From assembly GCA_032622095.1 (NCBI GenBank), contig CP136063.1:75743980-75807979 (forward strand): DNA of 64,000 nucleotides, read 5' to 3'. Source of the DNA: Siphonodentalium dalli (lineage: Eukaryota; Mollusca; Scaphopoda; Gadilida; Siphonodentaliidae). Positions 10,390-22,947 of this stretch are shown piece after piece. Position numbers and translations under genes: made by a program. Each line of letters begins with the position of its first letter. Positions within the stretch are counted from its first letter, which is position 1. The notes below the pieces were generated by a model that saw only the letters and a program-made list of their open reading frames with translations, made no database searches and was not told where the DNA came from.

Positions 10390-11600
10390 TCATACTTATT
10401 ATTTTATACCCAGGAAACTATATACAACTTGTTATAGGAAAAAATAATCCATCTTTAAAGTTTGCAAGCTAAATTATACATGAAAAGCTTATATATATTA
10501 TACAAAGTATATTGAAGTAAGATAAATAATCACTTCCAAGAATAAAAAACATGTAAATATACGGAGACTGTCAATGTGGTGAAGGCTATTGCACAAATTT
10601 GTTGTGGCACCAGTTCAGTGAAACACTACATGAGGGGCCAGTGTCAAGTTGCATCTTGCGGCATAACACTTTAACAAATAAGTGCACAATTGTTTGCCTA
10701 CTCCATGTGCAGGTGTGGTTTGGTTTTGTATTTAATACACACCAATATTCAATCAGATAATAATATCTTTCCACTTCCTATGCAAGTTAGTTATCTATTA
10801 AACATGACAAGAAGTTATATTAATTATGTGATACTGGTTGGGCTATCATGCATGATGTCAAATATGTTGCGAGTCTCAATCAGGATTGCACTATAGTGGA
10901 CAAGCTGAAATTACCACAAACAAAGTAACTTAATTTACAAAATAGACCAAAATATTGCTGTTGTGTAAATAGAAGTAAAATGAAATAAATTAAAGAGCTT
11001 TATTCCACTCCTATTGACATGAGGCACATGTATTGAACCCAATCCCAGCCATTGAATACATATGATTGTATGCCTCTAGTTGAATACAAGCCGGAACTAT
11101 TTTTGTTGACTTTGTCACCAAGAAAGATGACATACATTTAGTATGTCAACAATCTGCTTCGGGTGATGTCCCGATCATTACCGGTTATCCATCAGACTTA
11201 AATCACAATAAAGATAGCTATGGTATAAATGAAGTCATGGATTGACACAATGGTGTAGAATAAATACAGAACACAACTTGCATCATAATCTCGAATCTTT
11301 TTATCGAACTTGATGTGGACGGCACATAGTTACATTTCGCTTGAGCTTCGTTCTCACGAAATATATCCATGCGCCATCCGCAACTCATTCGATGAAAGAT
11401 TCTCGATATGCGTTGTGTTCTGTCTATGTCTCCACTAGTTTGTTCATATAAGCTAAATTGAGTATAAGAAACACTTGTCTCACTTTGATCCAGAATAAAA
11501 TTAGTTACTAACCAGTATTAACTTATCATTGAAGCATGTCATTCTGAGGCATACCTACTATGCCTCTCCCATGTCATTGCCGTCAACACCACTAGAGGTA
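10390..11600. other. No recognisable feature
   Basis: Only short AT-rich repeats and chance open frames are visible. No exon with good splice context was found. Confidence 0.35.
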
Positions 11601-11609
11601 ACTTAATTT

Positions 11610-12525
11610 TAGGGTCCTGCGAATAATCAGTATTGAAAAAGTTTTATTCGATTGAACAGTATATGATTCATCTTTGATTCAACTTTCAGCGGAGAATATA
11701 TCTATCTAATATCTGTTTATCTTCGCAGCGCAAAAATCAGTTTTCCATGAGAAGCACACATCCATGACATTGGCATACTAGTAGAGAGGTAAACACTCCC
11801 TCATTATGAGAGTAGTTCATCTGGATGATTGATTTCATCATCCTGACCAACCTCCATCTTAGATAATAACGGATCGCATTACCGAGATCAATGAAATAAC
11901 TCGCGAATCTCAACATTCAGTATTATTATGAGCCCCTTAAATTGCTATTAAAGTACAAAGAAGTCACATCTGAGCATTCCAACACATAATGTACACATGG
12001 AACTTTGTGTACTAAGCATATGCTGTCCATTTGCCCATGGAATAGACAGCTGATATATAGTGACGTCATTTGTTAACAAGTACTAATGCCAGTAATAAAA
12101 TCACATACTGAATCAGACATGTCATATATCCTCATCTATTTCAAGAAACATTGACGTCAGACCTGAAATCAGGTTATAAAGTAAATTCTGGCGTCTTAAC
12201 AATGGTTCTGCGAATGCGCATATATATGCTTAGACATGATGAATATTCTCATTTGAGTGTATACTTACCGTCCACTGATTTATTATTTTATCTAATTTCT
12301 CGACATAGAACATTGGAGAGCTAATGAAAAAATTACAATTTATTCAACAGACTACACAATTTATGAACTTCTGATTTCTATATGGGGAATGGTTGTATAT
12401 ACCGATAGATTATTTTCCCGACTCAAAACATGGCATTTTTCTCACTAATCGCTACCAGTCCCAGAACTGTGCAGTATTCGATTCGGTATTTGATTTCATC
12501 ATATTTGAATATTCGCAGGACCCTA
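11610..12525. mobile_element. hAT-like non-autonomous DNA transposon, 916 bp
   Basis: The left end TAGGGTCCTGCGAATA and the right end ATTCGCAGGACCCTA are inverted partners. They are flanked by CTTAATTT and CTTAATTG, an 8-bp direct repeat with one mismatch, as expected for hAT insertion. TAGGG termini are known in that superfamily. No transposase frame is present inside, so it is a deletion derivative or MITE. Confidence 0.65.
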
Positions 12526-12529
12526 CTTA

Positions 12530-13010
12530 ATTGACCAAATGCAAATCCTAACAGTGTTACATATACGATATGGATATAATGACCTTTTTATATAGGGGTG
12601 ACTTATTTTATAATATCATGCTTTTAACAGATGTATCGCAGTGTCTTTATTCCCACAGTTTTATATATTTTGTCGACAATATTTACAGTTCCGTAGTGGC
12701 TATGATTGGTAAACCTAGCATTCAACACCAGAACATAGTGTCCAACTGAAGCTACAGGCCTTTAGATTAGGATAATTTGGGGACATTTTGTGGGACCGAG
12801 GGGTGGGTTTGCGAGTGGGGGGGGGTACCCCTTCATGACTATTGGGGCTACGGGGGGTTTCCCACGGGAAGAATTTTTGTTAAAAGTTAGTCTAAAATTG
12901 GGGCTGTCTGGTTGGTTCTGAAGCATGAACCAATGGCCCCCTTATCATTTCCTGGAAACTTGGGCTTATATCAGCATTCAGCAAGTTATGTTACCCTTAT
13001 ATTTTCAAGT
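12530..13010. other. No gene; diverged repeat remnants
   Basis: A C/G-run-rich stretch (12,800-12,860) precedes the TIR element at 13,012. No coding support is seen. Confidence 0.35.
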
Positions 13011-13011
13011 T

Positions 13012-14129
13012 AGGCCAACACGAAGAATACCTGTGTTTAGGGTAACCTGCCCGCCCCTACTCAAAACCTGCCGCCAAATTCCATTTTATCGTTTTTCAAA
13101 AATTTCCTCCGACTTAACTGCCGACTTCGTTTAATTTTTTTGTAATTAGGAATTCGCGACTACGGAATTAGCTTAAACAAGTAAACCATTTCCTTGCAAA
13201 TATCGTCAATTCTTGAAAAACGGAAAGTGCCGCCATTGTTGTAGTATATTCGTATTCCCTCGTCATTGTTCGGCAAACCTCGCCGATTTTTCGAAAGCGG
13301 AAACCAGAAAACACGCGATACATGGGCCGGAATATGTATTAACTAGCAAATCGAAAGTAACCGGATATTTTGCCGATTGCACATGGAGATTGAATATGGC
13401 GGAAACACTTCCGTGTGCGGATAGATCCTGCGTTTTAGCTATTAAACTTCACAAATGCGTTCATATGAATCAGAATAGAAACATCATGGCGCCTGTCAAC
13501 TATAGCACAGATATGTTGTCGTGCGTTAACCGGTACCACACGGATTCTGAACTGACAGAAAAGGACATAGTAATAAAATGTCAGATTAAAAATAATTCTG
13601 ACACTTTTGTCACGTTGGCGTTGCCGCATGTACATGTACTAGTATGTGCCATTTCCAATGGAGGAACTCTTGTTAAATTCACCTTCTGAGTTGAATATTT
13701 CGCAAAATTTCTTAGTATTCGAGTCCGTGGATAAACAAAATATCATAAGTGTCTTGTGTGGGAAATTGAACAGTAATATGTCCACTCGTAGGATTTGGCC
13801 TGTAATATCCGAGCTTCAGCGTGAACATAAACTGTTTAATTTCCAACACTAGACACTTATTCTATATATAATATCATGCTGTATACATGTCATTGAACTT
13901 CTGTAACACCATTAAACTGATTAAAGCTACCATGACATTGATTAGTGTGACAATGACTTGCCCAAGCTTTATACGAGTGACACTGGCAGACAATTAGAAG
14001 GCACGAATACTTAAATACTATTCCCCGTGAAAAATAAAATGAAAAAATAAAATAAAATGAAGTACCGCCCGCCCGCCCCTGTTTTTTTCCTCATGTTACC
14101 CTAAACTCAGGTATTCTTCCTTTTGGCCT
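13012..14129. mobile_element. TIR element enclosing an ORF
   Basis: An arm containing GAAGAATACCTG and TTTAGGGTAAC (13,012-13,048) is matched, inverted, at 14,092-14,129. Just inside both ends lie CCGCCC-rich blocks followed or preceded by ATTTTAT-type runs. A diverged copy of the left end occurs at about 16,520-16,680. It could be a DNA transposon of about 1.1 kb carrying an ORF, or a repeat pair that flanks a captured gene fragment. Confidence 0.5.
13396..13689 (+). CDS. Candidate 97-aa ORF, function unknown
   Basis: The first in-frame ATG (GAATATGGCGG, a favourable start context) opens a 97-codon frame. The frame is open further upstream to about 13,213. The sequence begins MAETLPCADRSCVLAIKL and contains HTDSELTEKDIVIKCQIKNN, a balanced composition unlike the AT-rich noise nearby. 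Several Cys and His residues occur but in no recognised finger spacing. It lies inside the 13,012-14,129 inverted-repeat element, so it may be transposon-borne or a captured exon. No transposase signature is visible. Confidence 0.35.
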   Translation: MAETLPCADRSCVLAIKLHKCVHMNQNRNIMAPVNYSTDMLSCVNRYHTDSELTEKDIVIKCQIKNNSDTFVTLALPHVHVLVCAISNGGTLVKFTF

Positions 14130-14199
14130 TATGTAGGTCACAATGTGACATTTATTGACCACTTGGGAATATTTGATCATTTGACATCAACAAAGCCAT

Positions 14200-14990
14200 T
14201 GTATAGATGTATGGTGCTTGAAAGTTCACCAAGCAGTCCACCAACACACTGATCATGGGTATTTCCAATTAAAATTTAATTTAATCTTAACTATATGTAA
14301 ACCTGAAAAAAAGTTAGAAAGTTGATTTGTTGTGGTCATATGAAGCAATATACACACACAAACAGGTCATAACGAGAGGCCGATCACGATCGGCAGATGT
14401 TTAACCCATCCCTTGGCGATAGTAAATTGTTAAGATCAGAATCATAATCTTTTAATGTTGAATTATAGAGTATACTGTTATGATCTAAAGTAGTATATGA
14501 CAAATGTACATAATAACCAGTAATAACACAAATTATTGGAATGTATGAGTCAATATAGAAGGGTTAATATAACATCTAAACTCTAGAGCCTGTCACCACT
14601 ATCATAGTGTGAGCAGTTCTATTCATGTTGTTGCAAATTGCCATGTGAGATATCAAAATAATATAATTATTTATTTAATGGAAAAGGTTAAAAGACATGG
14701 AATGGGTAAAAGGGGTTAAATCACCTATCTCTGCCCTGTTTGATCCAATGTAGTCCCATCATCCAAGGACTTAGAGAGCTCCATTGGTCTAGTTAAATAA
14801 ATTCACCTGGCTAAGTTGTGGTTAAAAAGATAGCTAAATCAATTTATCCAATAATTCACTGTGTCTCTTATACAGACCTAACATATGAGGGCTATAAATA
14901 ACTCTCAAAGCAATAAACTATATTGTCTTTTATCTTGCTCACAGAGAAGCAGGTATTCATTAATTGTAAGTTACTTGGGTTATAATCTGG
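14200..14990. other. No recognisable feature
   Basis: No gene or clear repeat is visible in this AT-rich stretch. Confidence 0.35.
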
Positions 14991-14999
14991 ATAATTCTT

Positions 15000-15520
15000 A
15001 GTTTAAAAAGGGCCATATCTCTGGTATAACAAATTGGATCTAACCCATATTCAAACTCGTTCTGTATTTTGAGTTGAGAAACTCACATACCAAATTTGGT
15101 TCCTATCAGATGAAAAATGGTTGATTTATCGAAGTACATGTATGTGTGAATCATATGTCAAAGGACCATAACACCATTAAAATAAATCCGATCAAACCCA
15201 TATTCGAACTCGATCTGTATTTTGGGTCGAGAAACTCACATACCAAATTTGGTTCCGATCAGATAAAAAATGTTTGAGTTATGGCAGAATGCGTGAATTC
15301 TAAGTCGAAAAAGGGCCATAACTCTGTCAAAAAAAGTCGGATCAAACCCATATTCGAACTCGATCTGTATTTTGGGCTGAAAACCCCATATACAAAATTT
15401 GGTTTTGATCAGGTAAAAAATGTTTGAGTTGTCGCATTACACGTAAAGTGTCTACGGACGGACAGACAGACAGACGGGCGGACAGACGGACGGACGGACG
15501 GACGGACGCACGACGAGTGG
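15000..15520. repeat. About 150-bp tandem repeat ending in (GGAC)n
   Basis: Three units carry AACCCATATTCGAACTCG, CTGTATTTTGGG and CCAAATTTGGTT blocks at about 15,041, 15,193 and 15,343. They end in a GGAC/AGAC run at 15,457-15,508. A tandem unit with an AAAAGGGCCATAACTCTG motif and a terminal GGAC microsatellite is a style seen in repeats of many molluscan genomes (from general knowledge). The Arg/Ser-rich frames across the GGAC run are artefacts. Confidence 0.8.
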
Positions 15521-15539
15521 TCAATCCGGACAACGACAC

Positions 15540-16510
15540 TATGTTTACCATACATGGTATGGGTAAACATAAAAAGGGTGATTTTGCAGTGATATTTTGT
15601 CACATGTGCCTTCTAATTTGGGGACATTTCTATAATTTGGGGACATCGGTAAAAGCTGTAAGTTGAGGGGAATATTAAGGCCTGAATGTAAAGGATAAAT
15701 TCAATTGTTTCAGTGTGACTAATCACTATATTGGCCTGGAATGGTATGCTATAAAATCATTATATGTATTGTAGCAGGGATGTATCGAATGTTTAGCATG
15801 ATGATATATAGACTGTACATGTAGGTTGCAATACATGTGATTCAGATCATGTAGCCCCGATGCCCCTCAAAGTTAAAAGATTTGTTGAAATGCAAAGTAA
15901 CGTCATTATATTTATACTCACAGACACAGAATGCCATTTGAAATGTTTTGTCTGCTAACAAATTCCAGATTTATTGGCAAAGTTGTCTTGCAGCAACTTC
16001 AGATGATCAGATCACTCATTCTTAGGCAAAGCTGAGCTTATCAGCATCAATCTTCCTTCTATTTCTGTGATCAACAATGGTCTGTCGACAAAAAATTAGT
16101 AAACACTTATTAGAATATTGTTTTCATTAGTAAAATAGTATACACCTAAAATATGTCCGTGAAATTGGCCACATCAATAATTTCCAGGGCTGTAAAATCA
16201 CATATGTACTTTGTCAACATAGAGGGACTCCATTTGGGAGGCATCTATCTTGAACTTGAAATGTATAAGGCCATACCTCCCCACCCCACCTATTAAAATA
16301 TCAAATTACTGTTGTATTGTATCAGGCATGAATTCAACAAACTCTCTCAAATTTGTTTTCAAGTTGGAGCAACCCCCCCTCTCTTGGGGATCCCCCATAA
16401 AAACCCACCCACCCCTCCAGTACCACATTCCTGTCATCATATGCAATAAACAATGTCAAACATCTACATGTTTTTATGTGATGATCATATGTTACAAATG
16501 TTCAAATATG
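15540..16510. other. No recognisable feature
   Basis: I see no supported gene. The C-run-rich part at 16,370-16,420 resembles the stretch near 12,800. Confidence 0.3.
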
Positions 16511-16519
16511 AATGCATGC

Positions 16520-16680
16520 CAAAATAATAACCTCTGGTGAGTTGTTTCTGGTAACCTGTCAGCCCCTCTTCTGAATCCCCACCCCTGACCATTTTCATTT
16601 TATTGGTTTTTTAAAACAAAATCTCAGGCGACTTTCAATTGCGCCACTCAAAATAACCCCACTTTTAACCAGACACTGCC
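16520..16680. repeat. Diverged copy of the 13,012 element end
   Basis: The order GGTAACCTG, CCCCTC, ATTTTATTGGTTTTT and GGCGACTT parallels 13,036-13,120 (GGTAACCTG, CCCCTACTC, ATTTTATCGTTTTTC, CCGACTT). Confidence 0.45.
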
Positions 16681-16799
16681 GGTTAAAATTGTGAATTGGA
16701 ACATAAGTACTAGTAGAATGTCCGCTGAACAGTCTCTTTAAAAAACAACAATAACTTATGATGATCTTATCTTTGCCTTTTTTGTCGCAAGCATCCATA

Positions 16800-17420
16800 G
16801 CGACTCAACTCGAATGTCGGGTTATGTTCTGCATAAAATGGGAAAAATACGAAAAAATATAAAGAGTATTCTCTGTAATATGAGCTTTAGGAGCAAGTAA
16901 GTTGTGAGAACACTCCTTACAATGCTTCATCCAGAGTTAACAAACGACGGTTATTCGGTGCAGAAATAGTGATTCCACTTTACAAGGGTTGTTTGGATGC
17001 AGGACTCAGGCCTGTAGTTATGCAGCCATATGGCCAGTTCAGGGTTTCCGCTGGGGTTAAAATGTAAGAACCTAGAAATGGTTTTGGCCCCTCTATGTAA
17101 ATTTTGAAATTCCATGTCCAAAACAAAACATATTTCCTTGCACCAAAGAACAGTGCTGGGCAGTTATATTGGGCTAAAATTACTGCAGTAATTTGAAAAT
17201 CACACCTGATCACTGTCATTATACATTACACCTGGTTACATGCTATTACCATAAATATTAAGAAATTTCGCTGCATGTATCATCTATGAACAAAAGCAAC
17301 CCTGGTCACTGATATATATGTCATGGTAAATATCATATCAATCTAATCCTGAACACGTAATTACTATTTATGGAATTGTCAGCAGAACTATTTTATCAAA
17401 GTTAATAAAAGGTCAGCTGA
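16800..17420. other. No recognisable feature
   Basis: No supported gene or repeat is visible. Confidence 0.3.
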
Positions 17421-17427
17421 CCACAGT

Positions 17428-18104
17428 GTCCCCCGAAAAAGTGGCAAGTCGATGCCGCTTTGTTAAAGAAATTTTTTTAAATGTTGAAATTTTTCTAAGT
17501 CGAAAAGGGTTAATAACTCCGTAAAAAAAAAAAATCTGTCCTCTATATACATGTTGCACATCTCCAATATGTGGATAACAATACTCTGAAGTTACAAATA
17601 TCTACAATCAAAACTGTAGGAGGAGTTGATTACACCATGAAGGTACCCTCATACAGAAAATTATAAAAAATGTTGAAATATTCTAAGTCGAAAAGGGTTA
17701 ATAACTCTGTCAAAAAATAATTTTTCCGTCATCTATATACATGTTGCACATCTTCAATATATGGGCAACAATATTCTGAAGTTTCAAATCTCTAGGATGA
17801 AAACTGTGGGAGGAGTTGATTACACCATGAAGGTACCCTCATACTGAAAATTATAAAAAATGTTGAAATTTTCTATGTCGAAAAGGGTTAATAACTCTGT
17901 CAAAAAATATTTTTTCCGTCATCTATATACATGTTGCACATCTTCAATATATGGGCAACAATATTCTGAAGTTTCAAATCTCTGGGATGAAATCTGTAGG
18001 AGGAGATGATTACACCATCAAGGTACTCAAAAGTGTGACGGACGGACGGACGAACGGACGGACCCCGTTTCTATAGTCCCCCGAAAATAAATTTTTCGGG
18101 GGAC
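17428..18104. mobile_element. GTCCCCCGAAAA-ended element with three 190-bp tandem units
   Basis: The left end GTCCCCCGAAAAAG and right end TTTTTCGGGGGAC are inverted. The right end is itself a hairpin (GTCCCCCGAAAATAAATTTT continuing into CGGGGGAC). Between them lie three units of about 190 bp marked by GTCGAAAAGGGTTAATAAC at about 17,499, 17,687 and 17,878, then GACGGACGGACGGAC. Its organisation parallels the 15.0-15.5 kb repeat. No ORF is present. Confidence 0.75.
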
Positions 18105-18284
18105 AATAATCATGGCACAATGATTCTACATTCCCATTTAGATTCATAATTTTCTGAGAAATATATGGATGGATTAAAGATACGTTAAACGTTGGCGATG
18201 GGTATTGCATGTTATTGTCATGTTGGTACTCTCCTCTGTGTTATGTAAACAAATGACATGTTATGTAAACAAACAGTACATAAA

Positions 18285-18500
18285 GAGTATGCGATAAGCA
18301 AAACACTCAACACCGGGGCGGGGAGATCCCACTAAAGGATCTTTGGTTAGAAATGTCCACAAGGCGACCAATGTGTTTACAACATACCGGTATGGCGTTG
18401 GCAAATTATCGCGTCTCAAGATTTCGTTATTGAATGGGTCACCGTTATTCACTCTCCTAAAAATATCGCCACAGTGTTGAGTGTTTTGCTTATTGCTCAC
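18285..18500. mobile_element. Small inverted-repeat element
   Basis: ATAAGCAAAACACTCAACAC on the left (18,285-18,313) is matched inverted at 18,474-18,500. Weaker similarity continues outward to a TTTGTTTA-type block on each side. The loop of about 160 bp has no coding content. A target-site duplication was not resolved. Confidence 0.6.
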
Positions 18501-18559
18501 TATTTACATGCTGTATATAAACAAATGCTCGACTCACACAAAGTGTGTCTTGTGGGTAA

Positions 18560-19590
18560 TATCGCATTCACACTATCATTATACTCAACTATTACTCTAT
18601 TAGTATATTTTTTAGGAATTTTTCATAATTTGGTAACTGTTACATATACATGTATATCTAAATTATAACCTATAACGAAGGATATCCGAGCCTTTAACAG
18701 ATGATTGATTTATTGTACAGTACATACTAGACGATAGCTCAAAAATATCTCAAATTCATGTTCAACCCTGTCTGCGCACATGCCATGGGTTTTTCCCACC
18801 GCCTGTCGGCCACATGGTTTTTCTTGACAAAATCATACTTTTAATACGTACGGAAAGTTAAGCTTGTATTTGTCATTGTACACTGACCCCTGATATTTTT
18901 GCATTTATCAGTTCCCTTATTTTAAACAGACATGGCTCATTTGAACCTCCAATTTGTTTTCTACGTAATTTGGAGCGAATGATACAATATGTCGATAAAT
19001 AAATGAACTATTGGTATACCGCGTTCATATTCTCTGAAAAACACTTGCCAAAGTCACAGCCATTTTCCAGCCATTTAAAATTTTTCGCCCGAAGTCAGAC
19101 AAAGGCTCTTTATTGCTACCACATCAGGAATAGACTACCAGGGAATGCTCCTTTCTGTTGCATGCTGTGCCATGTTATGTGTTTGGGCCCCAAACACCTT
19201 GTTCACAGGTGTATTTTTTATTAAATCAGTGCGTCTTTTTGGGTTACATAATGTTTGTAGAAAGGTAATTCAGATATTAATCGACAGTATTTTGATAATG
19301 AGAAAAATTCAAAAGCGAATAATATTATGCGTATTTTGGAGTGCAAACCGCCATGTGGCTTTAAGAAATGACTATTTTAATTTATATCGGACAAAATATA
19401 AACAGTCAAGATAAAACAGACGGTCACTTTCCTATGAAACGTTGTCGTTTGTGGCATTAGTGACCAGTGATCTGAAATCAAATATACACAACTGGATCTG
19501 CACACAAAACTCTTTTTATACTGATTTGTGTTCCTTTTATATTTTTTTTACACAGTTTTAGCAGGAACCACCGGCCTAGCAGAAACACTG
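18560..19590. other. No recognisable feature
   Basis: Chance open frames only. Nothing with splice or protein support was seen. Confidence 0.3.
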
Positions 19591-19594
19591 CAGT

Positions 19595-19800
19595 CTATGA
19601 ACAATGCAAACAACATGGTATTCCAGTCATAAAGTCAATTTAATGATAATTAACATGTTGTTTGCATCATTCATAGAGCATGTGCGTATTTTGCACTAAT
19701 CCATGGCTCAAATTAATTCATTTGTTGCATACATTCAGTTGAGTATAAAAGTAGATGGTCCCATAAATGACCGGATTTAGTGTACAGTCCCCCTTGAAGT
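19595..19800. mobile_element. Partial copy of the AGGGGTACTG hairpin element
   Basis: The right arm matches the intact element at 60,374-60,687: GCACTAATCCATGG, TTGAGTATAAAAG, GATGGTCCCATAAATG and TTTAGTGTACAGT occur in order. The left arm is truncated at about 19,595. Confidence 0.7.
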
Positions 19801-19849
19801 CAACACAGAATGTTAATCAATAAACTCCATGATAAATATGAATTGAGTA

Positions 19850-19950
19850 CCCAGGGGAAATTTCATGATTGTAAGTGACAATGTAACACATACCGAAATT
19901 GGTTCACAAAAGTCACCTAAATCATACAATCTCCACTTAACAGGGAATTT
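19850..19950. repeat. Fragment of the 35.2-kb repeat family
   Basis: GGGGAAATTTCATGATTGTAAG and AAGTCACCTAAATCAT correspond to blocks in the 46.0-46.39 and 63.33-63.69 kb copies. Confidence 0.5.
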
Positions 19951-19959
19951 CCTAGAGTA

Positions 19960-21070
19960 TTAGCAGTGTTTTAACATGTGATGTGATATGTAAGTAGGGC
20001 CGATATTAAGGCTTTTAAGCTGTCAACTACAGACTAAAAAGAGACTTCAATTATCACAGTTGTACACTGGGTTGTATTCAAAATACTTTCGCTTGCGAAT
20101 AGTGTTGAAAAGACTCTGAGATTCTGGAGTCGACTAGTCGAACCTAAAAAGTCAAGTAGAGTATCAGCTTTTTCCCCAATCTAATAAACCGGAAGTATTT
20201 AATCATATGATTTTGATAAACCAGGGCACTTCATCCAAAGTACCGTTGAAACTGTAAGTCCCTAATGTCAATTTCACCGTAATGAAACTTGGAACACCTG
20301 GTGACCCAGTTAACTCAAGATTCATGCATGACTTATGCACTACATTTTGAAAATACTGACAACGTTGAGTTTTTAACATTGATCAACCTGCCAGACGTAC
20401 GGTACTAGACCAAATGTTCTCGGTTCACAACACTGACAACAGCTTGGGATAATGGTTGGGTTGTGGACCCAGAAGACTTGGTCTAGCCATGTACCTACAT
20501 TATAGTCTTTTACCTCTTATTGTGGGGAGTATATACAAAGTCCAACGGTGCACCTACAGCCAAATCAAGGATACTATGTACACCGAACTACATACAGATG
20601 CAGATACAATGTTCCGACTAGTCAATGGCAAAACACAGAGTCGACACTGGGAGCTATCGGCGTCAACGTTAGATGGTCGACTAAACTTTTCAACACTACC
20701 GTACTTACAAAAGCAAACATCGATTCATGCGATATGTTTTGTCCGATGATGTGTCTGAACAAAAAAAGTGAAACAATTTATCGTTGAAATTTTGTTGTTA
20801 AAAATATATATCACTTCCAAACAATGCTTAAAACATCACCCACAGAGAAAGTGGAGATAATATACCAACGATTGATTTTGGAGGGTGTTATGGTTTAAAT
20901 ATTGATGCTGCAACAGGAATGATTAACACTAACAGCTCTTGTGCCTATTAACAGACCGAGACTGTCCGCGTAATCGTCAGTAAATTGAAGGTAATACATG
21001 AATGTAGAAGAAGAAGAATAATGTTATTACTATTAATACCAATTCGTCTTCGTGTGATCACGTGATCGGT
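19960..21070. other. No supported gene; one 97-codon open frame
   Basis: A plus-strand frame (about 20,456-20,749) overlaps a second open frame (20,548-20,787). Neither has recognised motifs or clear splice sites, so I do not call a gene. Confidence 0.3.
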
Positions 21071-21077
21071 GACTTAA

Positions 21078-21949
21078 CACGTTCGCTGCCATTACGAGTT
21101 AACTCGTAGTAAACGGTTCCATGGGGACTGCTACTACGAGTTAACTCCTAGTAATGTTCATACCACATAAATAATAACACAATCCGCACGCAATGTTGGT
21201 GTATGTGCCAATACATGCCCAATGATCCCATTGATCGATTTTATATGTATAATTACGATGGCTTGAGATACGATTCCCACAGCGTGAACGGGGTGGGGTC
21301 CAGATAGCAATCTTGGTAGGATACTCCAATTCACCAGGACCTCTTCTGTACGTCCCTGAACCATGAGACACATGTGCAACTAGACCATTCCCGGACACAT
21401 TGTGTGTATATATAAAGGAATTGTCGATCAAATCCGGATCAAATGAAAGATAAAACGTGTTATAAAGCTCCTACGAGATAACTCGTAGTCGGCACCTGGG
21501 ATGAAACTCACCAGTGGTCATCGCTGGTGCCAGCTACGAGTTATCTCGTAGGTACATGTAAATACATACATGTATTATGTTGTTGACGTCTTCTTCGACG
21601 TAGTCTGTACCAATTATCATATATAAATTCATTTACCATGTCTTACATACGATATGTGTACATGAATAGCACTCTTTGTCATCTAAGACACTGCCAAAGT
21701 AATTGTAGTTACCTACGAGATAATTTGTACATGTAGCTGGCACCAGGGATGAAACGTTAATAAATTCCATCACAGGTGCCGACTACGAGTTATCTCATAG
21801 TAGTCTTATAACATGTTTCAGCATCATATGACCCGATATTGGTCGAACCATTACTCATACATTCGTAAAATATCTACTATCGGCAAAACATCAAATCCCA
21901 TGTCGGCATATGGGATGGAATTACCCATTGGTTTTCGGCAGTGAACGTG
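21078..21949. mobile_element. TTAA-flanked element with CTACGAG palindromes
   Basis: The ends CACGTTCGCTGCC and GGCAGTGAACGTG are inverted and abut TTAA on both sides (21,074-21,077 and 21,950-21,953), the piggyBac-type target. Inside are six palindromes of the form CTACGAGTTAACTCGTAG at about 21,093, 21,134, 21,471, 21,534, 21,713 and 21,783. The third and fourth join through GGCACC/GGTGCC into one long hairpin. No transposase frame is seen, so it is non-autonomous. Confidence 0.7.
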
Positions 21950-21959
21950 TTAACCAGTT

Positions 21960-22940
21960 AATAATAATATCACTCATAATAATATCAACTAGTTTACCTG
22001 TAAGTGTAAGAATCCTTGAATTTATGTACGGTAGCTGGTAGCAGAAGCCTAGGCTAAAGTACTGCCCAGTTAGTCAGTGTTGTACGCCAGCATATTCTTC
22101 GTATGGCAAATGAGCATGACATTGATTGACAAGTCGTTTGGTCTATTGTTGTCATCTCCACTCTTTAGTTGAATAACGTCTCTGGTACTTGTATTTTCAC
22201 TTGTGCTTTTTTAACTTGTGACGTGAAGCCTGACAGTACTTTCCTTAATTGGTGAAACTGTAACTTGAAAGAAATGGTTTGATATTGGAATTGTTAACTT
22301 TGTCCAAATGTTTACATCATTACATGTACTGTAGCTATTGGCATCAATCAGATCAATTGTGGCTTGTACAGCTGTTGACAGTACTGTTGTTGGGCCAATC
22401 GCCCAATGTCAGTATAACCATAGGCATAGATCAGCTGTAGATGAGTATTTTTATTTTTAGAATATTGTACTTCACTCGAGATCTTTGAAGTTTTGTACAT
22501 GTTTATATATGGAGTAACTAGTAGGATATCATTGTTGAGAACCGAGTGTACACTGACTCCAATGTAATTTAAGGAAAAGTACGTAATGAAGAGTTAAATA
22601 AATAGATGCGAACACGAAAACGTGACGAATTATTTTTGGAAAGACAAAGGTCAAGGCGACAAATTTCGGTGGCAGAGAAATATGGTAATTTCCGGACGTG
22701 TTTGTTGATACCGTGTGCCGGCGCAGCTTCAATGTTAGGCTAATAATATCTGAATAGTTCCAACTTTCATTGATTATAAAATGACATTGCCAGTTCATGA
22801 TGACAGATGAGTGTTAACGATCTTAAATACCAACTATCAAAACTGTCAATATCATCGAATTTACCTTCAATCAACATGTTATATATATGATGTAGGCCTA
22901 CGGAGTATCTAATTACGTTCTTCGTAGGTTTGCATAAATA
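21960..22940. other. No firm gene; weak minus-strand open frames
   Basis: A minus-strand frame at 22,529-22,798 and a short one near 22,790-22,895 (SWYLRSLTLICHHEL) are open. Their phases do not join to the exon at 22,948, so they remain unassigned. Confidence 0.25.
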
Positions 22941-22947
22941 TTCTCAC

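Noticed and set aside
15342-15603. Arg/Ser/Pro-rich ORFs across the GGAC run
   Set aside because: They are artefacts of a four-base repeat being open in several frames.
22529-22798. 89-aa minus-strand ORF as the next exon after 22,948
   Set aside because: The phase does not join to the donor at 22,947 and no convincing acceptor was found.
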